Positions 44,042-52,761 of a stretch of DNA of 64,000 bases are shown in pieces. Positions within the stretch are counted from its first letter, which is position 1. Each line of letters opens with the position of its first letter. Origin of the DNA: Arthrobacter sp. B0490 (GTDB taxonomy: Bacteria > Actinomycetota > Actinomycetes > Actinomycetales > Micrococcaceae); contig NZ_PJIR01000001.1 in the NCBI RefSeq assembly GCF_002929355.1, positions 567,404-631,403 on the forward strand. Direction: 5' to 3'. The notes below the pieces were generated by a model. It saw only the letters and a program-made list of their open reading frames with translations, searched no databases and had not been told where the DNA came from. The translations under genes and the position numbers were made by a program.

Positions 44042-46720
44042 TCAGCCCTCCAGGTTTCCGGTTGCCGGTCCCGTCGGGACGCGGACGGGGATCACTGCTC
44101 CCAGACCCACGCGCGCGGCTCCGGCGTCGATCTCCTCCGGCGTCGCGGGGCGGCGCTGGCCGCGCTCCTCGACGAGGACGATCGACTGGTCGGCGGCATC
44201 CGGGGCGTTGACGAAGGACCGGAAGCGGCGGAGCCTGTCGGGGTCCTTCAGGGTGGCAGCCCACTCGTCCTCGTAGTGCTCGACGTGGCGGGCCATCGCT
44301 GCCTCGAGGTCCGCGGCGATCCCGAGGGAATCGCCGACGACGACGTCGCGCACGTGGTCGAGGCCGCCGTCGAGGTCGTCCATCCAGCGCGCGGTCCGCT
44401 GCATCCGGTCGGCGGTGCGGATGTAGTACATGAGGTAGCGGTCGATGTACCGGATCAGGGTCTCGCCGTCGAGGTCCTGGGCGAGGAGCTGGGCATGAGC
44501 CGGCTGGAAGCCGCCGTTCCCGCCGACGTAGAGGTTCCAGCCCTGGTCGGTGGCGATCACGCCGACGTCCTTGCTCCGGGCCTCCGCGCACTCGCGGGCA
44601 CATCCCGACACGCCCATCTTGAACTTGTGCGGGGCCCGCAGCCCGCGGTACCGCAGCTCCAGGTCGATCGCCATGGCCACGGAGTCCTGCACGCCGAACC
44701 GGCACCAGGTCGAGCCGACGCAGGACTTCACGTTCCGCAGGGCCTTGCCGTAGGCCTGGCCGGACTCGAACCCTGCCTCGACGAGGATCTTCCAGATCTC
44801 CGGCAACTGCTCCAGCCGCGCCCCGAAGAGGTCGATTCGGAGCGCGCCGGTCAGCTTCACGTACAGGCCGAACTGCTCGGCGACCTGCGCGATGACCGCG
44901 AGCTTCTGCGGTGTGATCTCGCCGCCCGGGATGCGGGGCACCACGGAGTAGGTGCCGTTGCGCTGCATGTTCGCGAGCGCGCGGTCGTTGGTGTCCTGGA
45001 GGGTCCCCCTCCCGCCGTCGAGCACGTACTCGCCGCGCTGGGTGGCGAGGATGGACCCGATGGCCGGCTTGCAGATGTCGCAGCCGTGGCCGGCCTTCGC
45101 CTCCTCCGATGCCCCGAAACGGCGGAGCACCTCCTGGAAGGACGCGAGGTCGAGGGCCTGGATGGCTTCGAACAGTTCGGGCCGCGACATCGCGAAGTGC
45201 TCGCAGATACCCTTCGGGACGGTGCGTCCGGCCTTCGTGAGTTCGCTGTCGAGCAGCTTCTTGAGCATCGGGACGCAGGAGCCGCACTGCGTCCCGGCAC
45301 GCGAGCACGCCTTGAGGGACGGCATGTCGAGCGCCGGCTCCGCGGCTGATCCGTCCGCGCCGAGTCCGTGGACTGCGGACCGGCAGGCGCCTGCAGTCAC
45401 GTTGTTGCAGGAGCAGAGGATGACGTCGTCGGGCAAATCGGACGGCGGGGCCTCGCCTCCCGCGGCGGAGGAGAGGTAGGCGCCGGGCTCAGCGGGCAGT
45501 TCACGCCCCAGCAGCGGTCGCAGCGCGGAGTACGGCGCGGCGTCGCCCACGAAGATGCCGCCGAGGAGCGTCTTGGCGTCGTCGGTGACGACGAGCTTCT
45601 GGTACAGCCCCCTGGCGGGGTCGGCGTAGACGATCTCGAGGCTGCCGTCGGTCTCCGCGAGCGCGTCCCCGAAGCTCGCGACCTCGACGCCCGAGAGCTT
45701 GAGCTTGGTGGCGGTGTCGAAGCCGGGGAAGGTGGAGAGCCCCCCGAGGATGCCGTCGGCGCAGACCTCCGCCATGGCGTTCGCCGGAGCCACCAGGCCC
45801 ATGCTGACGCCCTCGTAGCTCGCCACCTCCCCGATCGCCCACACACCGGGCATCGCCGTCTCGCAGGCCGCGCTGATCACCACGCCGCCGCGGGGTGCCA
45901 CCTCGAGCCCTGCATCCCGGGCGAGCTCGTCCCGGGGCCGGATCCCGACGGCGAACACCACGAGGTCGGCCGGGAGGACGGCGCCGTCGCTCAGGGCCAC
46001 ACCGGTGACGCTGCCGGCGTCGTCCGTCTCGATGGCGACGGGCGATCCTCCGCAGTGGATCCCCAGTCCCTTGGCGCTGATGAGCCTGCCGAGCGCCTGG
46101 CCGCCGCCCTGGTCGAGCTGCGCGTTCATGAGCCAGCCGGCGCGGTTCACCACGGTGGACGTGGCGCCGAGCTGCTGGAGCCCGCCGGCGGCCTCGAGGC
46201 CGAGGAGCCCGCCGCCGATGACGACGGCGCGGGGTTCCCTGCCGAGGCCTGCCGCAAGCCGGGCCGCCTCGGAGCGCAGCCACTGCACGTCGTCGAGGGT
46301 CCGGTAGACGGCGGCATGCTCGCCACCCGGCAGGGGCAGGCGCACGGCGTCCGATCCCGTCGCCAGCACGACGTCGTCGTAGGCGTACTTCCCGCCCGAT
46401 GCGCCCTCGACGCACCGTGCGGCGAGGTCGAGGCGGACGGCCCGCTCCCCCGTGACGAGTCGGATCGCCGGCTCCCGCCACATGAGCGGCTCCCCGAGTC
46501 CGAGGTCCACGTCACCGGTCAGCGCGCTGCTCAGCGCCACGCGATCGTACGGTGCATGGGGCTCCTCGGTCAGGACCGTGATGTGCAGTCCGTCGGTACC
46601 GCGCCGCCAGAGCGCCTCGACGAATCGGTGGGCGGCAGGGCCGCCGCCGACGACGACGATGCGCCGTTCCCGTGGCGCGGCACCGGCCTCGGCGTGCCGG
46701 GGTGATCGGGTCTCGCTCAT
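44042..46720 (-). CDS. nirB: Assimilatory nitrite reductase (NAD(P)H), large subunit
   Basis: An 892-residue siroheme/FAD/[4Fe-4S] enzyme that reduces nitrite to ammonium. N-terminal FAD and NAD domains (VVVGGGPAAHRFVEAL, VVIGGGLLGLEAAGG), a BFD-type [2Fe-2S] domain (LCSCNNVTAG...GTQCGSC around 500-550), then the ferredoxin-like and siroheme domains with cluster Cys residues in SCVGSTWCRFG and SGCARECAEA. The ATG at 46720 has GGAAGG six bases upstream. First gene of nirB-cobA-nnaR and divergent from nirD, a less common arrangement as nirB and nirD are often adjacent in the same direction. Confidence 0.97.
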   Translation of the reverse strand: MSETRSPRHAEAGAAPRERRIVVVGGGPAAHRFVEALWRRGTDGLHITVLTEEPHAPYDRVALSSALTGDVDLGLGEPLMWREPAIRLVTGERAVRLDLAARCVEGASGGKYAYDDVVLATGSDAVRLPLPGGEHAAVYRTLDDVQWLRSEAARLAAGLGREPRAVVIGGGLLGLEAAGGLQQLGATSTVVNRAGWLMNAQLDQGGGQALGRLISAKGLGIHCGGSPVAIETDDAGSVTGVALSDGAVLPADLVVFAVGIRPRDELARDAGLEVAPRGGVVISAACETAMPGVWAIGEVASYEGVSMGLVAPANAMAEVCADGILGGLSTFPGFDTATKLKLSGVEVASFGDALAETDGSLEIVYADPARGLYQKLVVTDDAKTLLGGIFVGDAAPYSALRPLLGRELPAEPGAYLSSAAGGEAPPSDLPDDVILCSCNNVTAGACRSAVHGLGADGSAAEPALDMPSLKACSRAGTQCGSCVPMLKKLLDSELTKAGRTVPKGICEHFAMSRPELFEAIQALDLASFQEVLRRFGASEEAKAGHGCDICKPAIGSILATQRGEYVLDGGRGTLQDTNDRALANMQRNGTYSVVPRIPGGEITPQKLAVIAQVAEQFGLYVKLTGALRIDLFGARLEQLPEIWKILVEAGFESGQAYGKALRNVKSCVGSTWCRFGVQDSVAMAIDLELRYRGLRAPHKFKMGVSGCARECAEARSKDVGVIATDQGWNLYVGGNGGFQPAHAQLLAQDLDGETLIRYIDRYLMYYIRTADRMQRTARWMDDLDGGLDHVRDVVVGDSLGIAADLEAAMARHVEHYEDEWAATLKDPDRLRRFRSFVNAPDAADQSIVLVEERGQRRPATPEEIDAGAARVGLGAVIPVRVPTGPATGNLEG

Positions 46721-46859
46721 GTGGTGCCTTCCGTCCGGACCGGGGCGCTCCCGCTGTTCTCCCTCCACGGTACGAAGAGGCAATTTCCCGCATGTGTCGC
46801 CGATGTGTCGCAAGGTTAACTTCGGGCTCACGGGCCGGGGCCTCCACCGTGAGGCGGTC

Positions 46860-46875
46860 GTTACCGCGGCGCAAC
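46860..46875 (+). promoter_or_regulatory. GlnR-like box between nirB and nirD
   Basis: GTTAC-6-GCAAC matches the actinobacterial GlnR pattern GTNAC-6-GNAAC with the two AC pairs 11 bases apart. It sits in the 226-base divergent region and could serve both directions. Confidence 0.5.
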
Positions 46876-46946
46876 AGCGCCGGGACCTCGATGACACGTC
46901 GGCGGCCTAGCGTTGCAGGAACGCATCAGCCACCGAGGAGAACGCC

Positions 46947-47309
46947 ATGACCGAGCTCATCCTGCAGCGTCCTGCCCCCTCGAACACCACCTGGGTCGCC
47001 GTCTGCCGTCTCGACGACCTCGAGGAGTGCTGGGGTGAGGCGGCGCTGGTGGGCCAGGAGCAGATCGCCCTGTTCCGGTTGCCCGGCGGCCAGGTGCACG
47101 CCGTCGGCAACATCGATCCGCGGACACGCGCAGCCGTCATGGCGCGGGGGATCGTCGGATCGCGGGGGACGGCACCCACCATCGCCTCGCCCCTCCACAA
47201 GGAGGTCTACGACCTGGTGAGCGGGGCATGCCTCTCGGGAGGCGAGGGTCTCCGCGCCTATCCGGTGCGGTGCGTCGACGGCGTTGTCGAGGTCGACGTT
47301 GCCGCCTGA
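46947..47309 (+). CDS. nirD: Nitrite reductase small subunit
   Basis: A 120-residue Rieske-fold protein that partners NirB. WVAVCRLDDLEECWGEAALV at the start and PLHKEVYDLVSGACLSGGE, LRAYPVRCVDGVVEVDV at the end are typical of NirD. It lacks the Cys-His pairs that bind an iron-sulfur cluster in true Rieske proteins, as usual for NirD. The ATG at 46947 has GAGGAG seven bases upstream. Likely transcribed with the chelatase gene that follows. Confidence 0.95.
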   Translation: MTELILQRPAPSNTTWVAVCRLDDLEECWGEAALVGQEQIALFRLPGGQVHAVGNIDPRTRAAVMARGIVGSRGTAPTIASPLHKEVYDLVSGACLSGGEGLRAYPVRCVDGVVEVDVAA

Positions 47310-47336
47310 ACCGTGGACGGTGTTTCAATGGCTGGC

Positions 47337-48137
47337 ATGACCGCTGACCGGGCACCCGACGGCCCACCCGTCCTCATCGCCTGCTCCCACGGCACCGACA
47401 ACGCGCAGGGTCGGCAGGAGATCGACGCCGTGCGTGCGGGGATCCAGGCGCTCCGTCCGGGGGTGGAGGTCCGCGAGGCCTACGTGGACGTGCAGCAGCC
47501 GGACCTCGTGGACGTGGTCGCTTCCCTTCCGCCGGGCCGTCCCGCCGTCATCGTGCCGCTGCTGCTCTCCGTCGGGTACCACGTGAAGGTGGACATCGCC
47601 CGGGCTGCGGCGAGCAGGCCCGGAACGGTATCGGCCCTCCCGCTGGGCCCGGACGCGCGGCTCGCCCGGGTGCTCCAGCAGCGGCTCACCGAGTCGGGGG
47701 TGTCCGACGCGGACCCCGTGGTGCTCGCAGCGGCGGGCTCCTCCGACGCCTGTGCCGCGGAGGACGTCGCCGAGGTGCAGGCGGTCCTCGCGGAGCTCCG
47801 GACCGGCCGGGTGCGGGCAGGTTTCGGCTCGAAGGCCGCCCCTTCCGTCCCCGACGCCGTCACGACCCAGCGGACGTCGGGGCAGCTACCGGTCGCGGTG
47901 GCGTCCTACCTGCTGGCCCCGGGCTACTTCCACGACCAGTTGGCGAAGGCCGGCGCCGACGTCGTGAGCGCCCCGCTGCTGCCGAGCCCGGTGATCGCGG
48001 AGATCGCGCTGTCCCGGTACGACGACGCCGTCGCGCGCCTGCTGGACGGGTCCTCGTACGCCGTTGCCGGCTGCGACAGGCCGTGCCGGGCGCAGGTCTC
48101 GTCGTGCGTACGCGGCGGCATCGCCCGCGTGGACTGA
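47337..48137 (+). CDS. Sirohydrochlorin chelatase-like protein (CbiX/SirB type)
   Basis: A 266-residue two-lobe chelatase that should put Fe(II) into sirohydrochlorin for NirB. IACSHGTDN near residue 14 carries the catalytic His, and VPLLLSVGYHVKVDI is the first-lobe metal-site segment; the second lobe repeats as VASYLLAPGYFHDQL. Start uncertain among GTG 47313, ATG 47328 and ATG 47337; the last gives the usual short N terminus but no ribosome site is evident. It follows nirD by 27 bases at the chosen start and completes the siroheme route with the cobA gene. Confidence 0.88.
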   Translation: MTADRAPDGPPVLIACSHGTDNAQGRQEIDAVRAGIQALRPGVEVREAYVDVQQPDLVDVVASLPPGRPAVIVPLLLSVGYHVKVDIARAAASRPGTVSALPLGPDARLARVLQQRLTESGVSDADPVVLAAAGSSDACAAEDVAEVQAVLAELRTGRVRAGFGSKAAPSVPDAVTTQRTSGQLPVAVASYLLAPGYFHDQLAKAGADVVSAPLLPSPVIAEIALSRYDDAVARLLDGSSYAVAGCDRPCRAQVSSCVRGGIARVD

Positions 48138-48196
48138 CGGCGGTCGACGGGGCGGTCCGGGCCCCTGGCCCGTAGCCACTCGCCACGGGCGTCGTC

Positions 48197-48814
48197 TCAG
48201 CCCTCCCCGCCCGACGCCGCACGGGCGGCGGCGTCGACGCGTCGCGCGTGGGCGGTGCGTCCCTCGGCGGTGAGCGCACCGAGGTTGGGGTCACCCGGTC
48301 CACGCCCGATCGATCCGTCGATGAGCTCGCGCAGGATGTCGGCGTGCCCCGCGTGCTGGGCGGTCTCCGAGACCATGTGGACGAGGATCTGGTGCAGCGT
48401 GACGGAGCGCCGTTCCTCGGGCCACCACGGCACCGCACCGGGCGCGTCGAGCGGCAGCGCCCCGATGGTCGAGTCGCTGTGGGCGGCCGAGAAGGCATGG
48501 AGGTCGAGGATGGCATCGCGGGACTCCTCGGGCGTCGCCCACATGTCCGCCTCCGGCTCGGCGTCGTCGGCGAGCCAGGGCAGCAGCCGTCCGCTCGGAC
48601 GCCCGAAGACCTCCCCGAAGTAGTCGAGCTGGACGGACGCCACGTGCTTGACGAGTCCGAGCAGGTTGGTGCCGGAGGGCACGAGCGGGCGGCGGATGTC
48701 GTACTCGCCCAGCCCTTCGAGCTTCCCGACGAGGTCCTCCCGCCGTCGCCGAAGGTACAGGAGCAGGGTCGCCTTGTGGAGGTCCTCGGTGTCGTCCGGG
48801 ATGCTGGTGTTCAT
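48197..48814 (-). CDS. DinB family protein
   Basis: A 205-residue DinB/DUF664-type four-helix protein of the YfiT-like metal-binding class. GLVKHVASVQLDYFGEVFG near residue 53, then HQILVHMVSETAQHAGHADILRE near residue 147, supply the three metal-binding His positions. Family members include thiol-dependent S-transferases that use mycothiol or bacillithiol; a mycothiol link would fit an actinobacterium but is inference. Alone on its strand between the chelatase gene and glmM. Confidence 0.88.
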   Translation of the reverse strand: MNTSIPDDTEDLHKATLLLYLRRRREDLVGKLEGLGEYDIRRPLVPSGTNLLGLVKHVASVQLDYFGEVFGRPSGRLLPWLADDAEPEADMWATPEESRDAILDLHAFSAAHSDSTIGALPLDAPGAVPWWPEERRSVTLHQILVHMVSETAQHAGHADILRELIDGSIGRGPGDPNLGALTAEGRTAHARRVDAAARAASGGEG

Positions 48815-48901
48815 GCGGGCACCGTAGCCGGGCGGGGCGCACCCTGGAAGGAAAGATCCCGTGCGTTCCTGGACCGGGTCGGGGGGTGAGTCACCTACCC
48901 G

Positions 48902-50260
48902 TCAGACGGCCGGCTCGAGGGACAGGCGTTCCTGGACCGTCGCGGCGAGTTCCTCGGCGATGCGCTGGGCGGTCCCGATGTCGGTCGCCTCGACCATCAC
49001 CCGCACCACCGGCTCGGTACCGGACGGACGCAGCAGCACGCGACCGGTCTCGCCCAGTGAGGCCTCGGCCTCGCGCACGGCATCCTGCACGCCCTCGTCG
49101 GAGTTGGCCGCAGTGCGGTCCACCCCGCGGACATTGATGAGCACCTGGGGAAGCCTCGTCATGACGGACGCCAGTTCCTTGAGGCTCTTGCCCGTCCCGT
49201 TCATGCGTGCGGCGATCTGCAGGCCCGTGAGGACGCCGTCGCCCGTTGTCGCGTGGTCGGCGAAGATGACGTGGCCGGACTGCTCGCCCCCGAGGCTGTA
49301 GTCGCCGTCGCGCATCCCTTCGAGGACGTAGCGGTCCCCGACCGCTGTCTCCTTGATGGTGATGCCGGCATCGCGGAGCGCGATCTTCAGTCCGAGGTTG
49401 CTCATCACGGTGGCCACGAGCGTGTCCTCCTTGAGCTTCCCGGCGTCCCTCATGGCGAGGGCCATCACGGCCATGATCTGGTCGCCGTCGACCACCGTGC
49501 CTTCGTGGTCCACGGCGAGGCAGCGGTCGGCATCGCCGTCGTGGGCGATGCCGAGGTCCGCGCCGTGCTCGAGGACGGCGTCCTGCAGTTTCCCGAGGTG
49601 GGTGGAGCCGTAACCGTCGTTGATGTTCACGCCGTCGGGGTCGGCGCCGATGACGACGATATCCGCACCGGCGTTCCGGAAGACCTCGGGTGAGCAGCCG
49701 CTCGCAGCACCGTGGGCGCAGTCGATGACGACCTTGAGACCTTCGAGCCGGTTGGGCAGTGTCTTGAGCAGGTGGACCACGTAGCGGTCCTCGGCGTCGG
49801 CGAAGCGCTGGATGCGGCCCACGTCGCCGGCGACCGGGCGGCGCTTGGGACTGGCCATCTCCTCCTCGATGGCGTCCTCGAGCGCATCGCTGAGCTTGTT
49901 GCCGCCCCGGGCGAGGAACTTGATGCCGTTGTCGGGCGCAGGGTTGTGGGAGGCGGAGATCATGACGCCGAAGTCGGCGTCCAGGTCGGCGACGAGGAAG
50001 GCCGCGGCCGGCGTGGGCAGCACCCCGGCGTCGTACACGTCCACACCGGAACTCGCGAGGCCGGCCTCGACCGCGGCGGCGATGAACTCGCCGCTGATGC
50101 GGGGGTCGCGGGCGATCACAGCGGTGGGACGGCGTCCGCCGTCGACGGCGTTGTGACCGAGGACGACGGCGGCGGCCTGGGCCAGCTGCAGGGACAGTTC
50201 CGCCGTGATCAGGCCGTTGGCCAGACCGCGCACGCCATCGGTGCCGAATAGTTTACTCAT
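48902..50260 (-). CDS. glmM: Phosphoglucosamine mutase
   Basis: A 452-residue enzyme converting glucosamine 6-phosphate to glucosamine 1-phosphate for UDP-GlcNAc. FGTDGVRG at residues 5-12 is the family start, Ser104 in ISASHNP is the phosphorylated residue, DGDADRC is the metal loop and [12 protein letters not shown] the phosphate-binding loop. It lies downstream of rpsI on the same strand, the conserved actinobacterial order rplM-rpsI-glmM, but two strong hairpins stand between rpsI and glmM. Confidence 0.98.
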   Translation of the reverse strand: MSKLFGTDGVRGLANGLITAELSLQLAQAAAVVLGHNAVDGGRRPTAVIARDPRISGEFIAAAVEAGLASSGVDVYDAGVLPTPAAAFLVADLDADFGVMISASHNPAPDNGIKFLARGGNKLSDALEDAIEEEMASPKRRPVAGDVGRIQRFADAEDRYVVHLLKTLPNRLEGLKVVIDCAHGAASGCSPEVFRNAGADIVVIGADPDGVNINDGYGSTHLGKLQDAVLEHGADLGIAHDGDADRCLAVDHEGTVVDGDQIMAVMALAMRDAGKLKEDTLVATVMSNLGLKIALRDAGITIKETAVGDRYVLEGMRDGDYSLGGEQSGHVIFADHATTGDGVLTGLQIAARMNGTGKSLKELASVMTRLPQVLINVRGVDRTAANSDEGVQDAVREAEASLGETGRVLLRPSGTEPVVRVMVEATDIGTAQRIAEELAATVQERLSLEPAV

Positions 50261-50323
50261 CGTTGATCATCCTAAGTGAAGTACCGAGGGCCGCCCAGGC
50301 GGGTCCCCAACAGGTTAAAGCAA

Positions 50324-50354
50324 GATGCCCGTCCGGAAAGTCCGGACGGGCATC
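50324..50354 (-). terminator. Terminator hairpin upstream of glmM
   Basis: GATGCCCGTCCGGA pairs perfectly (14 base pairs) with TCCGGACGGGCATC around AAG. On the minus strand it is followed by TTGCTTTAA, a short T-rich run, so it should end the rplM-rpsI message. Confidence 0.75.
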
Positions 50355-50437
50355 TGCGCGTGTCCTTCCCCGAAGGAGATCTGGACCCGACCCTACGCAA
50401 GGGAGCGTGGAGCCAAGTGCCGAATCCGGCCGAGGGG

Positions 50438-50473
50438 CCCCGGGAGAAATCGCGCCGGCGATTTCTCCCGGGG
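50438..50473 (-). terminator. Hairpin directly after rpsI
   Basis: CCCCGGGAGAAATCGC pairs perfectly (16 base pairs) with GCGATTTCTCCCGGGG around GCCG, 10 bases after the rpsI stop. No T-run follows. Confidence 0.65.
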
Positions 50474-50483
50474 TAGGCAGGAT

Positions 50484-50981
50484 CTAGCGCTTGGAGTACT
50501 GAGGCGCCTTGCGTGCCTTCTTGAGACCGGCCTTCTTGCGCTCGATGACGCGGGCGTCACGGGTCAGGAAGCCTGCCTTCTTGAGGGCGGGGCGGTTGTT
50601 TTCGCGGTCGATCTCGTTCAGCGTGCGCGCGACACCGAGGCGGAGGGCACCGGCCTGGCCGGAGGGTCCACCACCGTGGATGCGGGCGATGACGTCGTAG
50701 GCGCCGTCGAGCTCGAGGAGCTTGAAGGGGTCGTTGACTTCCTGCTGGTGCAGCTTGTTCGGGAAGTAGTCGGCGAGCTCGCGCCCGTTGACGATCCACT
50801 TGCCGGTGCCGGGGACGAGGCGCACGCGGGCGACAGCTTCCTTGCGGCGTCCGACGGCTCCGCCGCCTACGGTCAGCGCAGGGCGCTCCTTGACGGCGGT
50901 CTCGCTGCCTTCGGTGGACTCTGAGGTGTAGCTCGTGAGCTCCTCAGTCGGTTCATTCAGCTCTTCAGTGTTCTGAGCCAC
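50484..50981 (-). CDS. rpsI: 30S ribosomal protein S9
   Basis: A 165-residue S9. The core begins near residue 38 ([23 protein letters not shown]) and ends with the conserved [12 protein letters not shown] tail that reaches the ribosomal P site. The first 37 residues are an acidic Glu/Thr-rich extension found in actinobacterial S9. Follows rplM by 40 bases. Confidence 0.99.
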   Translation of the reverse strand: MAQNTEELNEPTEELTSYTSESTEGSETAVKERPALTVGGGAVGRRKEAVARVRLVPGTGKWIVNGRELADYFPNKLHQQEVNDPFKLLELDGAYDVIARIHGGGPSGQAGALRLGVARTLNEIDRENNRPALKKAGFLTRDARVIERKKAGLKKARKAPQYSKR

Positions 50982-51021
50982 GGTTCTCCTTGAAGTGATT
51001 TCTTAGTACTGGTGGTCAGGA

Positions 51022-51465
51022 CTACTGGGCGACCTGGGTGATTTCGTATGTCTTGGGCTGCTGCGCCGCGTGGGGGTGCTCGGCGCCACGGTAGACCTTC
51101 AGCTTGCCGATCTGCTGAGCGGCGAGTGAGTTCTTGGGGAGCATGCCACGGATGGCCTTCTCGACTGCGCGCTCCGGGTTCTTGTCCAGGAGTTCGACGT
51201 AGCTGGTCGACTTCAGGCCGCCCGGGTAGCCCGAGTGGCGGTAGGCGCGCTTCTGCTCGAGCTTGGAGCCGGTCAGGGCAACCTTCTCGGCGTTGATGAT
51301 GATGACGAAATCGCCCATGTCCATGTGGGGGGCGAAGGTCGGCTTGTGCTTTCCGCGGAGCAGGATTGCGGTCTGGCTGGCAAGGCGACCCAGGACGACG
51401 TCGGTTGCATCGATTACGTGCCACTGACGGGTGATGTCGCCTGGCTTCGGGGTGTACGTACGCAC
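51022..51465 (-). CDS. rplM: 50S ribosomal protein L13
   Basis: A 147-residue L13, full length: [36 protein letters not shown] and [12 protein letters not shown] are all standard. First gene of rplM-rpsI. Upstream, 51466-52055 holds its promoter region; TAAATA on the minus strand near 51537 is a possible -10. Confidence 0.99.
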   Translation of the reverse strand: MRTYTPKPGDITRQWHVIDATDVVLGRLASQTAILLRGKHKPTFAPHMDMGDFVIIINAEKVALTGSKLEQKRAYRHSGYPGGLKSTSYVELLDKNPERAVEKAIRGMLPKNSLAAQQIGKLKVYRGAEHPHAAQQPKTYEITQVAQ

Positions 51466-52055
51466 GGTTATGGCCTTCGTTTCTATTTCGGTGTCGCCCT
51501 TGGTTCCGGAAGCATCCGTACCCGCGGGCTCAGCTTATTTATGCGCTACCGGAACTTCAGGTGAGGGCTGAAATACGACCAGTTATCCCGCAACACTCGG
51601 CTCCGCCCCCGGGCCAGGTGGTTCTGCAACTGAACCGCTCCGAAGGACGCAGACGTATCGAGCTGGGATACGCACAACGACTACCAAGAGTACCGTGCCG
51701 CACTGGCGCGGGTCAAAATGGGCCGGCGGTGCTAGCGGGCTGGCTGCAACAGTCCCGTGGACCTTGCGGCCGCAGGAGCTGCCGGGCATGTTTCCTGCAC
51801 GGTCCCAGCCCGCCGGATGCACCCGAGCCCAGGAGTTACGGTGGCGCTCCACCGGGCCGACTTGGAAGCGCTCACTCGGGCCAATAGAGACCTCCGAGGG
51901 TAGTGGAAGCGCAGGTTCTGCTCAGGGTCTGTGCAGTTCTGCGAGCGTTGGAGCAGGATCAGGGCAGATCCGGTCCTGCGTGTTCCGCGGTTGCTAATTT
52001 TCTGGCAGTGCTGGCGCTGGGTCAGCCGCTCGAAGTCCCCCTCAGGAGTCCCAAC
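51466..52055. other. Gene-free region between rplM and the Tad locus
   Basis: 590 bases separating divergent rplM and flp. Short open frames exist on both strands but none has a ribosome site or ordinary composition. It should contain the rplM promoter and the flp promoter; TAATTT at 52005 or so is a possible -10 for flp. Base composition is lower in G+C than in the flanking genes. Confidence 0.55.
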
Positions 52056-52292
52056 ATGTTCCTCGTGTCGAACACCCGCATGCACATCCTCCCCCGCCTG
52101 GTGCGCAAGGAAGACGGCGCCACCGCCGTCGAGTACGGCATCATGGTCGCCCTCATTGCAGTCGTCATCATCGCTGCGGTCACGCTGCTTGGTGGGGGTC
52201 TGAAGGAAACCTTCTCAAAGGCTCAGTGCAGCGTCAATGGAAAGACCTACACTGCAGCGGTTGCTCCAGCGACAACCGGCACCTGCGCCTAG
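52056..52292 (+). CDS. flp: Flp/Fap-type pilin
   Basis: A 78-residue major pilin precursor. The prepilin peptidase site follows Gly21 (RKEDG/ATAVEYG), with Glu26 at +5 and Tyr27 at +6 of the mature protein, the Flp hallmark. A single hydrophobic helix (IMVALIAVVIIAAVTLLGG) follows, then a short tail with two Cys. AGGAG lies seven bases before ATG 52056. First gene of the Tad pilus locus. The leader of 21 residues is within the usual range. Confidence 0.95.
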   Translation: MFLVSNTRMHILPRLVRKEDGATAVEYGIMVALIAVVIIAAVTLLGGGLKETFSKAQCSVNGKTYTAAVAPATTGTCA

Positions 52293-52368
52293 ATCGAGTT
52301 CCCGTGATGGTGGCGGCCGCCTCTGACTGCCACCATCACGTCCGTCACAATCCATGGCCAGGAGCAAC

Positions 52369-52761
52369 GTGAGCACGAACGCGGAAAGAGGAGCGGCGGC
52401 TGTAGAAATGGCGCTACTTCTGCCGGTCCTCATCCTTCTCCTCCTGGGCATCATGGAATTTGGACGCGCGTTCGGCGCTCAGGTGACACTAACCAGCGCA
52501 GGTCGAGAAAGCGTTCGGGTCATGGCGATCTCGAAGGATGAACTGCAGGCGAAGAACTCCGCTGTCGCAGCAGCCTCGACGCTGCGTCCAGCTTTGACCG
52601 CCTCTAACGTTGCCATAGCGGTCCCCGGAGCAACATCCGGGGACCGGTGCCCCGCAGGAAGTACTGCCACAGTGACGATCACGTACTCCCTGAGTACCCT
52701 GACGAACATTGCCGGGCCGTTCTCGATGACCGGCAGGGCGGTCATGCTGTGCGGGGGATGA
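52369..52761 (+). CDS. tadE: TadE-like pilus assembly protein
   Basis: A 130-residue pseudopilin. ERGAAAVEMALLLPVLILLLLGIMEFG opens the TadE domain (first 20 residues typical), with the Glu of the prepilin-like motif present. The rest is a periplasm/cell-wall-side domain with two Cys. I prefer GTG 52369, which has AGGAG five bases upstream, to ATG 52354. Codon use here (AGA, CTA, GTA, GGA) is unlike the flanking chromosome. Its stop overlaps the next start (ATGA). Confidence 0.9.
   Translation: MSTNAERGAAAVEMALLLPVLILLLLGIMEFGRAFGAQVTLTSAGRESVRVMAISKDELQAKNSAVAAASTLRPALTASNVAIAVPGATSGDRCPAGSTATVTITYSLSTLTNIAGPFSMTGRAVMLCGG

Noticed and set aside
46947..47309. A Rieske [2Fe-2S] cluster in the NirD-like protein
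   Set aside because: The Cys-His pairs needed to bind the cluster are absent, as is normal for NirD.
50263..50487. A short open frame between glmM and rpsI
   Set aside because: It runs through both terminator hairpins and has no coding character.
51561..51887. A 108-codon open frame upstream of flp
   Set aside because: No ribosome site, Arg/Pro-rich composition and no recognisable domain.
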